A stretch of 43,912 nt of DNA from contig NZ_JAUXXP010000082.1 in assembly GCF_030684895.1 (NCBI RefSeq), positions 1-43,912 of the forward strand, in the 5' to 3' direction. Positions 8,302 to 15,635 of the stretch are shown here, in pieces. The notes beneath the pieces are model-generated. The model was not told the origin of the DNA and did no database searches. It was given only the letters and a program-made list of their open reading frames with translations. Each line of letters begins with the position of its first letter. Positions within the stretch are counted from its first letter, which is position 1. The position numbers were made by a program, and so were the translations under genes. The DNA comes from Pseudomonas sp. (GTDB lineage: Bacteria > Pseudomonadota > Gammaproteobacteria > Pseudomonadales > Pseudomonadaceae).

Positions 8302-8533
8302 GCGACAACAACCAGACACGAGTGTGGCCAACCAGGCATCGTCAGCCCGCGCAAGTGAACTCCCCACGCCCGCCGGGTGTCAGTGTGCTGTCGGCCCTGC
8401 GGGCGGATTGCATGGCCATTTGCCCAGCGGGCAGCTGCATCCCGACCGCCTAACTACTCACGGCCATGCGCCTGGCCGGCATTTATCGCACCCGCCTGAG
8501 GGTTTCGTTTAATCGCCATGTGAAGATTGCCCC

Positions 8534-9187
8534 ATGCCCCTATTCCGCCATCGCCCCGCCACCTTTACCACTCTACACAACCTGGCGTTCGCGGCCTGCC
8601 TGCTGGCAAGCGCTAGCACCCAAGCCGAAGACAATGCCAGCAACAACCGCTGGGTCAGCGACAGCCTGAATACTTATGTACGCAGTGGCCCAACCGAGGG
8701 CTACCGCATCGTCGGCACCCTGGTCTCCGGGCAGAAAGTCACCCTGCTGCAAACCTCCGGCGATTACAGCCAGGTGCGTGGCGACAACGGCAGTGCGGTA
8801 TGGATTGCCAACCGCGACCTGCAGGACGTTCCCGGCCAGGCCGAGCATCTGCCGCAGCTGGAACAAAAAGTGGCGGATCTGAGCGCCGAGCTAGACGGCA
8901 TCAACGACACCTGGAAAGCCCGCGTGCAAGGCATGCAGGAAACCCTCGATTCGCGCAAAACCCTGATCGACGAACTGCAAACCGCCCGCTCAACCCTGGA
9001 CATAGAGTTAAGCCGGGCCAATTCCGAGCTACGCGAGCTGCAAGCGCAATTGGGCGAAGAAAACCAGCACGTGCTGATGCGCTATATGGCCTACGGCGGC
9101 GGCATTGCCGGTGGCGGACTGCTTGCTGGGTTAATTCTGCCGACCATGCTGCGGGTAAGGCGGAAGAGGAATGATCAGTGGGTTTGA
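8534..9187 (+). CDS. SH3-domain, coiled-coil membrane protein (YgiM/TIGR04211-like)
   Basis: A 217-residue exported protein: signal peptide about residues 1-32 (cleavage near TQA-ED), bacterial SH3 domain about 39-103 (NTYVRSGPTEGYRIVGTL, typical of SH3b), a coiled coil about 110-182 rich in E, L and Q, and a C-terminal transmembrane helix (about 187-207) followed by basic residues. This architecture is that of YgiM-type proteins, which are widespread in gammaproteobacteria and poorly understood; SH3b domains often bind peptidoglycan or peptides. It appears monocistronic. The 232-bp gap before it (8302-8533) shows nothing I can identify beyond its probable promoter. Confidence 0.85.
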   Translation: MPLFRHRPATFTTLHNLAFAACLLASASTQAEDNASNNRWVSDSLNTYVRSGPTEGYRIVGTLVSGQKVTLLQTSGDYSQVRGDNGSAVWIANRDLQDVPGQAEHLPQLEQKVADLSAELDGINDTWKARVQGMQETLDSRKTLIDELQTARSTLDIELSRANSELRELQAQLGEENQHVLMRYMAYGGGIAGGGLLAGLILPTMLRVRRKRNDQWV

Positions 9188-9198
9188 AGCGTTGAATT

Positions 9199-9218
9199 CC
9201 GCCTGCCCTGGCAGGCGG
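9199..9218. terminator. possible bidirectional terminator hairpin
   Basis: CCGCCTGCC (9199-9207) pairs perfectly with GGCAGGCGG (9210-9218) between convergent genes. It lacks a U-tract on either side, so termination is only suggested by position. Confidence 0.45.
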
Positions 9219-9242
9219 GCGATCTAATTGTGATCGTCTAAA

Positions 9243-9837
9243 TTAAGGCTGAATCGGCAGACCAATACACTTCTCGAAAACTTGCTCCATGAGCCCGAGG
9301 TTGCAGTTGTAAGCAGCAATATTCGCGCAAATCCACTCGTCTTCCTCGATTCCCCACCAACTGATTTCAAACCCAGCGTTCATGATGAGGTGCTCAAAAA
9401 GAATCCGCTGCGTGCGGCCATTGCCTTCACGGAAGGGGTGTACCACGTTGAGATCGGAGTAAGCCTCTGCGACTGCACTATCAGATCCGCCCTTTCCCTT
9501 CAAACCAATTTGCCGCCTCCATGACCTTGAAGATCTTCTCGGCCTCCCTCTCCATGTATTCCGGCTGGCAAAAGCGTGTGTTTTGCTTCGATATTCCAAC
9601 TGTCCGCAGTTCCCCAGCCCACTCATATAAATCCGAGAACAGGGTGCGATGAATACTCTGGAGATAAGCCAAGTTGTATGGGGGAAGACTGAAATCGACG
9701 TTATCTGCCGCAATGGCAGAAAGCTGACGCTCAACTTCGCTCAGGGTTACATCGTCATGGATATCGAGTTTGTTACGGAGGACAGTAGAACCCGGATAAC
9801 AGTAGGAGTCTTGGCCGACTCCATATTTGTCAGACAT
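9243..9837 (-). pseudogene. fic: Fic-family toxin (AMP transferase) split by a frameshift
   Basis: Two adjacent frames together make one Fic protein. The N-terminal part (9837 down to about 9490) carries YGVGQDSYCYPGS, FLS-type helices and GISKQNTRFCQPEYMEREAEKI. The C-terminal part (about 9500 down to 9243) continues AVAEAYSDLNVV and holds the perfect catalytic motif HPFREGNGRTQR, followed by ILFEHLIMNAGFEISW. The first frame hits TGA shortly after FEGKG. One surplus base in the GGGAAAGGG stretch near 9490-9500 explains the break. Fic enzymes AMPylate target proteins such as gyrase and topoisomerase IV and are inhibited by a small antitoxin, here encoded just upstream with a 1-bp overlap. 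It may be a true pseudogene, a slippage-controlled gene or a sequencing error. Confidence 0.85.
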
Positions 9838-10007
9838 TACGCACTGGGCTTAATAAAAGCTTTCAAGATTTCTTCACGGGAAGGCAGCTTGCGTTCACTG
9901 TCTGAGAGGGTCGTTTTGAAGCCTTCTAGACGCAGGCTGGCCAAATAGTTTGATTTGCGCGTCCTGGCCGCATAGGCCTTCTTGGCCTCAAGGCTGATGG
10001 TACTCAT
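9837..10007 (-). CDS. Fic antitoxin (YhfG/FicA-like)
   Basis: A 56-residue basic protein (MSTISLEAKKAYAARTRKSN...) directly upstream of the Fic gene, with stop and start overlapping as TAATG. Its S/TLEAKKAYAAxxRxxNYxASLRLEGF pattern and size resemble the small class I Fic antitoxins, whose inhibitory helix carries an (S/T)xxxE(G/N) motif that blocks the ATP site. A candidate is LRLEG near residues 30-34, although the exact motif is not clear here. The ATG at 10007 has TGAGG eight bases upstream; the in-frame ATG five codons earlier lacks one. With the toxin frameshifted, the antitoxin may now have no active partner. Confidence 0.75.
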   Translation of the reverse strand: MSTISLEAKKAYAARTRKSNYLASLRLEGFKTTLSDSERKLPSREEILKAFIKPSA

Positions 10008-10117
10008 TGGGTTGAACCTCACATTGCGTTAGCCAGTGGAGTGTAGCTGATCTCCTTAAAGTGGCCTATTCCCCATCCTATTCAGTGACGGCATTGCTCG
10101 AAAGCAGCGACCTCGCC

Positions 10118-10459
10118 TCAATCATCCCGCGTCAGCACTTCCAGCAGCTCAATCTCGAAGATCAGGTTGGAGTGCGGTTTGATATGCGCACCGAACTGGC
10201 GTTCGCCATAGCCCAGGTGTGACGGCACAAAGAGTTTGCGCTTGCCGCCGACTTTCATGCCCATCAGGCCCTGGTCCCAGCCCTTGATCACGCGACCGGT
10301 GCCGATCACGCACTGGAAGGCTTTGCCGCGAGCATAGGAGGAGTCGAACGTGCTGCCATCTTCGAGGAATCCGTGGTACTGGGTGGTGATCAGCGCACCT
10401 TTGACCACTTCCTTGCCGTCACCCAGTTGAATATCTTCGATCACCAATTCGTTGCTCAT
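10118..10459 (-). CDS. FKBP-type peptidyl-prolyl cis-trans isomerase
   Basis: A 113-residue single-domain FKBP. It catalyses proline cis-trans isomerisation during protein folding; no signal peptide is seen, so it is cytoplasmic. Core FKBP segments are present in order: VVKGALITTQYHGFLEDGSTFDSS, FQCVIGTGRVIKGWDQGLMGMKVGGKRKLFVPSHLGYG and LIFEIELLEVL, with the pocket residues Y, F, D, W and I in expected positions. Its sequence begins MSNELVIEDIQLGDG, typical of the FklB/SlyD-independent minimal FKBPs of Pseudomonas. The start at 10459 has GAGGTGAG upstream. It stands alone between the Fic antitoxin gene and a MarR regulator gene, all leftward with gaps. Confidence 0.92.
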   Translation of the reverse strand: MSNELVIEDIQLGDGKEVVKGALITTQYHGFLEDGSTFDSSYARGKAFQCVIGTGRVIKGWDQGLMGMKVGGKRKLFVPSHLGYGERQFGAHIKPHSNLIFEIELLEVLTRDD

Positions 10460-10512
10460 TACTCACCTCGTCATAGTCGCCAAGCCTACTTGCGGCCGGG
10501 CTTGCAGGAAAG

Positions 10513-11025
10513 TCACTCAGTTGCTGGTTCGAGTACCGCCAACAACTCAGATAGCCGCGCATCCAGTTGCGCCAACTCCGCTGCAGCAATCGGGGCCAGA
10601 ATCCTCGCCTCGTTGTGCACATGCGCGGTTACCGCGCGATCAATCAGCTCCAGCCCCACCGGCGTTAACTGCACCAGCATGCTGCGCGCATCGCTGGGAT
10701 TGGCCAAACGGCTGACCCAACCTGATGCCTCGAGCTGCTGCAACTGTCGGGTCATGGTGCCCGAGGTAATCATCAGGGTTGAGAACAGGGTAGTCGGAGC
10801 CAGGCAGAAGGGCTCGCCAGCACGCCGCAAGGTGGCCAGCACATCAAACTCCCAGGCGGTCATACCGAATATATTGAACACCTTATCCAGCTCACGTCGC
10901 AGTAACGCCGAGCAGCGCCCAAGCCGGCCGATCACCCCCATTGGGCTGACATCCAGATCGGGCCGTTCACGGTGCCACTGCTGAAGAATTGCATCGACCG
11001 CATCCATCTGTCGCTGGACTGCCAT
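10513..11025 (-). CDS. MarR-family transcriptional regulator
   Basis: A 170-residue winged-helix regulator of the MarR family. The HTH core reads LAPTTLFSTLMITSGTMTRQLQQLEASGWVSR, followed by the wing (ANPSDARSMLVQLTPVGLELID), with dimerisation helices at both ends. It is divergent from a drug/metabolite exporter, and the 67-82 bp between them contains a perfect palindrome at 11044-11063 that is a natural operator. The usual logic would be repression of the exporter and of its own gene until a small, often aromatic, ligand binds. The start at 11025 has AGGGG upstream. The ligand cannot be inferred. Confidence 0.9.
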   Translation of the reverse strand: MAVQRQMDAVDAILQQWHRERPDLDVSPMGVIGRLGRCSALLRRELDKVFNIFGMTAWEFDVLATLRRAGEPFCLAPTTLFSTLMITSGTMTRQLQQLEASGWVSRLANPSDARSMLVQLTPVGLELIDRAVTAHVHNEARILAPIAAAELAQLDARLSELLAVLEPATE

Positions 11026-11043
11026 TGGCTTACCCCTGGAAAT

Positions 11044-11102
11044 TTATCTTGAACTCAAGATAAGTTGCTATTAGCCTCGCATTTTATCTTGAATGCGAGA
11101 CA
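11044..11102. promoter_or_regulatory. palindromic operator pair between marR-like and DMT exporter genes
   Basis: TTATCTTGA (11044-11052) and TCAAGATAA (11055-11063) form a perfect inverted repeat with a 2-bp centre. A second TTATCTTGA at 11084-11092 starts a weaker copy whose right half (GCGAGACAA, 11095-11103) is degenerate. The two copies are 40 bp apart, close to four helical turns, and flank the exporter start. This is the expected layout for a MarR operator. Confidence 0.7.
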
Positions 11103-11107
11103 AATGC

Positions 11108-12013
11108 ATGGATAGCTCAGCATCGCGTAGCACCTGGCTGGATGTGTTGATCACCGCCATGGCGCCGGCCATATGGGGCTCGACCTATATTGTGACCACT
11201 GAAATTCTGCCACCGGATCGGCCATTTACCGCCGCACTGTTACGCGCCCTGCCCGCCGGGTTGCTCCTGGTGCTGTACAGCCGCTGCCTGCCTAAACGTA
11301 ACGAGTGGCCGCGCTTGCTGGTTCTAGCCGCGCTGAATATTGGTTTCTTCCAGGCGCTGCTGTTTGTCGCCGCGTACCGCTTGCCGGGCGGCTTGGCTGC
11401 GGTGGTCGGGGCGATTCAGCCGTTGCTGGTGATGGGGCTGTTGTGGTCGATGGATCAGCAGCGCCCGGCGTCTGTGGCAGTCGCCGCCAGCGTAGTGGGT
11501 ATCGCCGGAATGGCTGCCCTGCTGCTGGCGCCCGACGCCAGCTGGGACGCGATAGGGATTGCCGCCGCTTTTGTCGGCACCGCCTGTATGGCCAGCGGCA
11601 CTTACCTGACGCGACGCTGGCGGCCGACTGTGCCGTTGCTGGCCTTTACTGGCTGGCAGTTGCTGATTGGCGGGCTGTTCCTGCTGCCGGTGGCCTGGCT
11701 GATCGACCCACCGCTGCCGCAACTTAGCCCGTTACAGTGGCTGGGTTATACCTACCTGTCGCTGTTCGGCGCGCTGTTGGCCTATGTGCTGTGGTTTCGC
11801 GGCATCGCTCGCTTGGCGCCGGTGGCGGTGTCTTCCCTGGGCTTGCTTAGCCCGCTGGTGGCGGTGCTGCTGGGCTGGGCATTGCTCGGGCAGAGCATCA
11901 CCGGCGTAGCGCTGCTGGGCTTGATTGCGGTGCTGGGCAGCATCCTGGCGGTGCAATGGGCCGCAGCGGCGAAACCGGCAGTTGCCGCGCCCCATGTTAA
12001 AGTCGCGCCCTGA
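11108..12013 (+). CDS. EamA/DMT-family transporter
   Basis: A 301-residue inner-membrane protein with about ten hydrophobic helices arranged as two EamA repeats (about 10-140 and 150-285). Telltale segments are MAPAIWGSTYIVTTEILPPDRP at the start of repeat one, AAVVGAIQPLLV, and SSLGLLSPLVAVLLGWALLGQ in repeat two. Family members export amino acids, metabolites or drugs. It is divergent from a MarR regulator, so it is probably an inducible efflux permease. The ATG at 11108 (MDSSASRS) has GAG about eight bases upstream; the ATG at 11093 would lie inside the second operator copy and lacks a ribosome binding site. Confidence 0.88.
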   Translation: MDSSASRSTWLDVLITAMAPAIWGSTYIVTTEILPPDRPFTAALLRALPAGLLLVLYSRCLPKRNEWPRLLVLAALNIGFFQALLFVAAYRLPGGLAAVVGAIQPLLVMGLLWSMDQQRPASVAVAASVVGIAGMAALLLAPDASWDAIGIAAAFVGTACMASGTYLTRRWRPTVPLLAFTGWQLLIGGLFLLPVAWLIDPPLPQLSPLQWLGYTYLSLFGALLAYVLWFRGIARLAPVAVSSLGLLSPLVAVLLGWALLGQSITGVALLGLIAVLGSILAVQWAAAAKPAVAAPHVKVAP

Positions 12014-12039
12014 TACGGCCAAGACGACAACTAGCGACC

Positions 12040-13050
12040 ATGCAAACCCCGGCATTTACTGGCGAACTGGAAGACTGGAACACCCTGAACAGCAGCATCG
12101 GCTTCCCCGAGCTGTTGATAGGCAACGGCGCGAGCCTCGCGGTATGGCGTAAGTTCGCTTACTTCTCGCTGTTTGACGAGGCGCAGACCACCCGTAATCG
12201 CCCGCTCAGCCCAACCGAGCTGAGTGTGTTCCGCGCGCTGGATACCAGCAACTTCGAGCAGGTGCTCAGTGCCCTGAAAAACAGCATTCGGGTTAATGCC
12301 GCCCTGACCATCAACTCCTCGTCACCGCGCCATCGCTACTTCGCCATCAAGGAAGCGCTGATCCACGCCGTACGCGCGGTGCACATTCCCTGGAGCCAAA
12401 TGCAGGCCGCCAGCCTGGCGCGGATCAACAGCGCGCTTAGCCAGTACCAGACGGTGTATTCCGGCAATTACGACCTGCTCAACTACTGGGCGGTGATGCA
12501 GGCCCCAGAGGCGTTTGAGGATATGTTCAGGGGTGCGGATTCAACCTTCGCCCCCGGCGACTGCCAGCGCCAGGGCAATGCCACGCGCATGCTCTACCTG
12601 CACGGCGGTATGCACCTGGTGAAGAACATCGACGGCAGCACGCGCATTCTCAATTCGTCGGAAAGCACCCTGCTGGCCAGTTTCGCCATCAACCAGCTGG
12701 GCGATATTCCGCTGTTCGTCAACGAAGGCAGCAGCGCGGACAAGCTCAAGGCCATCCGCAGTTCCGACTACCTGTCATTCTGCTACAGCCAGCTGGCACA
12801 GCCCAAGGACAAGCTGTGCATCTTTGGCCACAGCCTGGCCGCGCAGGACCAGCACCTGATCCTGGCCTTACAGCAAGCCGAACTGAAGACCCTGGCGATC
12901 TCGATCTACCCGCACAACCCGCTGTTTATCACGCAGCAGAAGCAGCACTACGCCAGCCTGTTCGCCGAGCTGAATGTCGAGCTGCGTTTCTTCGATGCGC
13001 TAAGCCATCCGCTGGGTGACCCGGCACTGCGCATCTCAGCTACAGCTTAA
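12040..13050 (+). CDS. DUF4917-family protein
   Basis: A 336-residue soluble protein that I recognise as DUF4917-like from FPELLIGNGASLAVWRKFAYFSLFDEAQ at the N-terminus (a P-loop-free, nucleotide-fold-like start) and KDKLCIFGHSLAAQDQHLILAL near residues 250-275. The glycine-rich LLIGNG start and the late GHS-x-x-x-x-D segment resemble SIR2-like folds, so an NAD-type nucleotide fold is possible, but function is unknown. It begins 26 bp after the exporter and may be read from the same promoter. Its stop codon overlaps the stop of the convergent ribbon-helix-helix gene. Confidence 0.75.
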   Translation: MQTPAFTGELEDWNTLNSSIGFPELLIGNGASLAVWRKFAYFSLFDEAQTTRNRPLSPTELSVFRALDTSNFEQVLSALKNSIRVNAALTINSSSPRHRYFAIKEALIHAVRAVHIPWSQMQAASLARINSALSQYQTVYSGNYDLLNYWAVMQAPEAFEDMFRGADSTFAPGDCQRQGNATRMLYLHGGMHLVKNIDGSTRILNSSESTLLASFAINQLGDIPLFVNEGSSADKLKAIRSSDYLSFCYSQLAQPKDKLCIFGHSLAAQDQHLILALQQAELKTLAISIYPHNPLFITQQKQHYASLFAELNVELRFFDALSHPLGDPALRISATA

Positions 13051-13349
13051 GACTGGATCGCGCGCACCAAGGCGAGCTCAGCCGGCGCACGGCGCTGGCT
13101 GAGATAGCGGGTACAACTGACGCGCAGAAAAGACGCGAAGTTCACCACCTCGCCACGGTAGTCCATGACCTCGTCATACAGCTTGGTAATCAGCTGATTG
13201 GTGGTCATGCCATCGACTTCGGCGATCTCGCGCAGGATGTCCCAGAACTGGTTTTCCAGGCGCAGGGTGGTGACCACGCCACGGATGCGCAGCGAGCGGG
13301 CGCGCGACTCGTAGAGAATCGGATCGGCTTTGACATACAGCTCGCACAT
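13047..13349 (-). CDS. ribbon-helix-helix domain protein
   Basis: A 100-residue protein beginning MCELYVKADPILYESRARSLRI. The region RGVVTTLRLENQFWDILREIAEVDGMTTNQLITKLYDEVMD is a ribbon-helix-helix fold of the RHH_4 type. RHH proteins bind DNA as dimers, but this widespread subfamily is usually a stand-alone gene of unknown target. The C-terminal part (VVNFASFLRVSCTRYLSQRR) matches the conserved end of the same family. The ATG at 13349 has GAGGAG upstream. It is convergent with the DUF4917 gene, with overlapping stops, and is followed upstream by a palindromic repeat. Confidence 0.82.
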   Translation of the reverse strand: MCELYVKADPILYESRARSLRIRGVVTTLRLENQFWDILREIAEVDGMTTNQLITKLYDEVMDYRGEVVNFASFLRVSCTRYLSQRRAPAELALVRAIQS

Positions 13350-13397
13350 GGCGGCTCCTCGACGACAGAGGCCTGCAAGCAGGCCCTCATACATGCG

Positions 13398-13456
13398 TAG
13401 CCCGGATGCAATCCGGGACCCTCACTGCAGGCGCTCCCCGGATTTCATCCGGGCTA
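13398..13456. repeat. REP-like palindromic repeat
   Basis: TAGCCCGGATG (13398-13408) and CATCCGGGCTA (13446-13456) form outer inverted arms, and each arm is itself near-palindromic (CCCGGATGCAATCCGGG, CCCCGGATTTCATCCGGG). The GTAGCCCGGATGxAATCCGGG type is a familiar intergenic repeat in Pseudomonas. It sits between two leftward genes. Confidence 0.7.
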
Positions 13457-13473
13457 AGGGCTTACCCAGATAT

Positions 13474-14055
13474 TTATAGCGTGATCTGCGTACCCAGCAG
13501 GCCGAGGAACGCCGCCAGCCAGTTGGGGTGCGCCGGCCAGGCCGGGGCGGTGACCAGATTGCCTTGCACATGGGCCTGGTCCACGGCGATATCGATATAG
13601 CGCCCGCCTGCCAGGGTTACTTCCGGGCCGCAGGCCGGATAGGCGCTGCACTCACGACCTTTAAGCACGCCCGCAGCAGCGAGCAATTGCGCGCCATGAC
13701 AGACCGCCGCAATCGGCTTGCCAGCTTTGTCGAAGGCCTGCACCAGCGCCAGCACCTGAGCGTTGAGGCGCAGGTACTCCGGCGCACGACCACCTGGAAT
13801 TACCAAGGCGTCGTAGGCGTCGGCCTTGACCTGGGCAAAGTCGAAATTCAGGGCAAAGTTATGCCCCGGCTTTTCGCTGTAAGTCTGCTCGCCTTCAAAA
13901 TCGTGGATGGCAGTGCGTACGCTTTGCCCGGCGGTCTTGTCTGGGCACACAGCATGCACCTGATGACCGACCATCAGCAGCGCCTGAAACGGCACCATCA
14001 CTTCGTAGTCTTCGACGTAGTCGCCGACCAGCATGAGAATCTTTTTCGCGGCCAT
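13474..14055 (-). CDS. DJ-1/PfpI-family protein
   Basis: A 193-residue protein of the DJ-1/PfpI superfamily. The nucleophile elbow [11 protein letters not shown] carries the conserved Cys and His, and an upstream acidic partner is present in [11 protein letters not shown]; the [11 protein letters not shown] loop is also typical. Members have glyoxalase III, deglycase, chaperone or amidase-like activities, and some are stress proteins. The ATG at 14055 follows AGGGAG and gives [16 protein letters not shown], the usual start; the longer in-frame extension to 14238 is not conserved-looking. The gene stands alone between two intergenic repeat elements. The biochemical activity cannot be chosen from the sequence. 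Confidence 0.88.
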   Translation of the reverse strand: MAAKKILMLVGDYVEDYEVMVPFQALLMVGHQVHAVCPDKTAGQSVRTAIHDFEGEQTYSEKPGHNFALNFDFAQVKADAYDALVIPGGRAPEYLRLNAQVLALVQAFDKAGKPIAAVCHGAQLLAAAGVLKGRECSAYPACGPEVTLAGGRYIDIAVDQAHVQGNLVTAPAWPAHPNWLAAFLGLLGTQITL

Positions 14056-14179
14056 GTGCTTGCTCCCTTTATTGATTGAGAAGCACAGAGTGTTATCCCG
14101 ATCCGCCCGGTGCGGGTAATAACCCGGTACTACAGGGCAAACGATGGATAGACGGTCAGCGGAAAAATGGGCAAAGCGA

Positions 14180-14280
14180 GTAGGTTGGGTCGGGCGGCGT
14201 TCCGCTGAGGAGCAAAGCGACGAAGCCCAACTAGGCATGCCTCTGCTCGTTGGGCTTCGCTGCGCTCAACACCAACCTAC
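14180..14280. repeat. 101-bp inverted-repeat element (MITE-like)
   Basis: Outer arms GTAGGTTGG (14180-14188) and CCAACCTAC (14272-14280), with perfect inner arms CGAAGCCCAAC (14221-14231) and GTTGGGCTTCG (14249-14259). GTAGGTTGGG...CCAACCTAC elements recur in Pseudomonas intergenic regions. No coding potential is seen. Confidence 0.65.
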
Positions 14281-14322
14281 CTGCGCGCGTCACGCATACC
14301 AAAGCGGTACGGAAAGGCTGAA

Positions 14323-14736
14323 TTATTCCAGCACCTCCTCATCACGCAGCAGCACATAGGTGCAGCCGCTGTCATCTTCCAGGTAGTCGTGCACGTAAAA
14401 CATCACCACTTCGCCAAGACCGGGCTGGGCCGCCACGTAGTCACCGATATCCACAGTGAAATGGCTCGTGGAGCCTGGCTTGGCCTCGCACTCGATGCGC
14501 GCATTGACGAACAGCTCAGGCGCGCTGTCGCCGAAGTAATCTTCACGTTCTGCCGCATCCCAGTCAGCAGGCGCCTCAAACGGGCCGCAGAACAGCACCT
14601 TGGCATCACCCAGATCCACTTCCTCGGCTTCCGGGTCCTGATCATCCGCGCGGTATACCGTGCAGTCCTGCGCTTCAGGGTTTTCCAGGATGGCCAGACG
14701 GGCCGCCAGTTGTTGCTCAGTATCCATAGGGGGCAT
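14323..14736 (-). CDS. conserved hypothetical acidic protein
   Basis: A 137-residue, strongly acidic cytoplasmic protein with no signal peptide or membrane segment. It begins MPPMDTEQQLAARLAILENPEAQD and contains YRADDQDPEAEEVDLGDAKVLFCGPFEAP and SHFTVDIGDYVAAQPGLGEVVMFYVHDYLED. I do not recognise a family, though it reads like a genuine beta-rich domain with codon use like its neighbours. GGAG precedes the ATG at 14736 by nine bases; the ATG at 14727 is the alternative. It is leftward and divergent from the operon starting at 14946; the 209-bp gap between them contains a likely promoter region but no gene. Confidence 0.75.
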   Translation of the reverse strand: MPPMDTEQQLAARLAILENPEAQDCTVYRADDQDPEAEEVDLGDAKVLFCGPFEAPADWDAAEREDYFGDSAPELFVNARIECEAKPGSTSHFTVDIGDYVAAQPGLGEVVMFYVHDYLEDDSGCTYVLLRDEEVLE

Positions 14737-14945
14737 AACTATCTCCGAGCGTTTGGCGTTTAAGGTCAGGGCAAACCAAGCCTGTAGTCACTCCACAGGC
14801 AGGCTTTGCAGGCTATGGGCTGGAGTGCTTGCAGTGCAAGCAATGAAATGCCCGCAATCGCCTGCGCAGAATATTTCTCGACTTAATTTAGCGTTAAGAC
14901 TGCGAGCAGAAACTCACACCCAAGTTCTCAGATGAGGTTCCTTCC

Positions 14946-15635
14946 ATGGAGCTGCCTTGGGTGTATCAAGATACTGCACTTGCACAGATCGGCCGTGAGC
15001 AACCGCTCAGTCTCTACCTGGCCAACAGCGAAAGCCCACGCCGGGCAGGCATTGAAGCCTTTATCGGCGAGCGTTTCGCGGCTCAGCATCAGGCGCGTAT
15101 CCGCCACTTCATGCCCTGCCTATTGAGCCTGGAAGACAACAGCGGTCAACTGCTCGGGGCGGTGGGGTTGCGCAGCGCCGGCGGTGGCCCGCTGTTCCTT
15201 GAGCGCTATCTGCAGCAACCGGCAGAGCAGGTGATTGCCACCAAGAAAGTGGCCAATGCACCGCAACGCACGCAACTGGTGGAAGTCGGCAACCTGGCTG
15301 CGGGCAGCCCCGGCGCCGCGCGTCTGCTGATTGTGGCGCTGACCGACCTGCTGGTGGCGCTGGGTTACCGCTGGGTGACCTTCACCGGCACCCTGGCCCT
15401 GCTCAACAGTTTCCAACGCTTGGGGCTAACACCCGTAGCGCTGGGCCCAGCCAACCCTGACTGCCTGGGCGATGAACAGGCCGACTGGGGCACCTATTAC
15501 GACAACCAGCCGCAAGTGATGGCCGGTGACATCTATGCCGGGCACCAGCGCCTGTTGCAGCTGGGCGCATACCCACGCCTGGCCCACCAAGCCTTTTATG
15601 CCCTGGAGGACATGCCCAATGTGGCCTGCCGCTAA
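14946..15635 (+). CDS. thermostable hemolysin-family protein (GNAT-like)
   Basis: A 229-residue protein of the T_hemolysin family (named after the Vibrio thermostable delta-hemolysin), whose fold relates to GNAT and acyl-homoserine-lactone synthase acyltransferases. Features: RRAGIEAFIGERFAAQHQARIRHFMPCLLSLED, then GQLLGAVGLRSAGGGPLFLERYLQQP, VEVGNLAAGSPGAARLLIVALTDLLVALGYRWVTFTGT, and a C-terminal DQADWGTYYDNQPQVMAGD-type segment. A haemolytic role is doubtful; an acyl- or aminoacyl-transfer role fits the company of an acyl-AMP ligase, a diiron oxidase and an SDR. GAGG lies nine bases upstream of the ATG at 14946. It overlaps the next gene by 17 bp. It is the first gene of the operon. Confidence 0.85.
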   Translation: MELPWVYQDTALAQIGREQPLSLYLANSESPRRAGIEAFIGERFAAQHQARIRHFMPCLLSLEDNSGQLLGAVGLRSAGGGPLFLERYLQQPAEQVIATKKVANAPQRTQLVEVGNLAAGSPGAARLLIVALTDLLVALGYRWVTFTGTLALLNSFQRLGLTPVALGPANPDCLGDEQADWGTYYDNQPQVMAGDIYAGHQRLLQLGAYPRLAHQAFYALEDMPNVACR

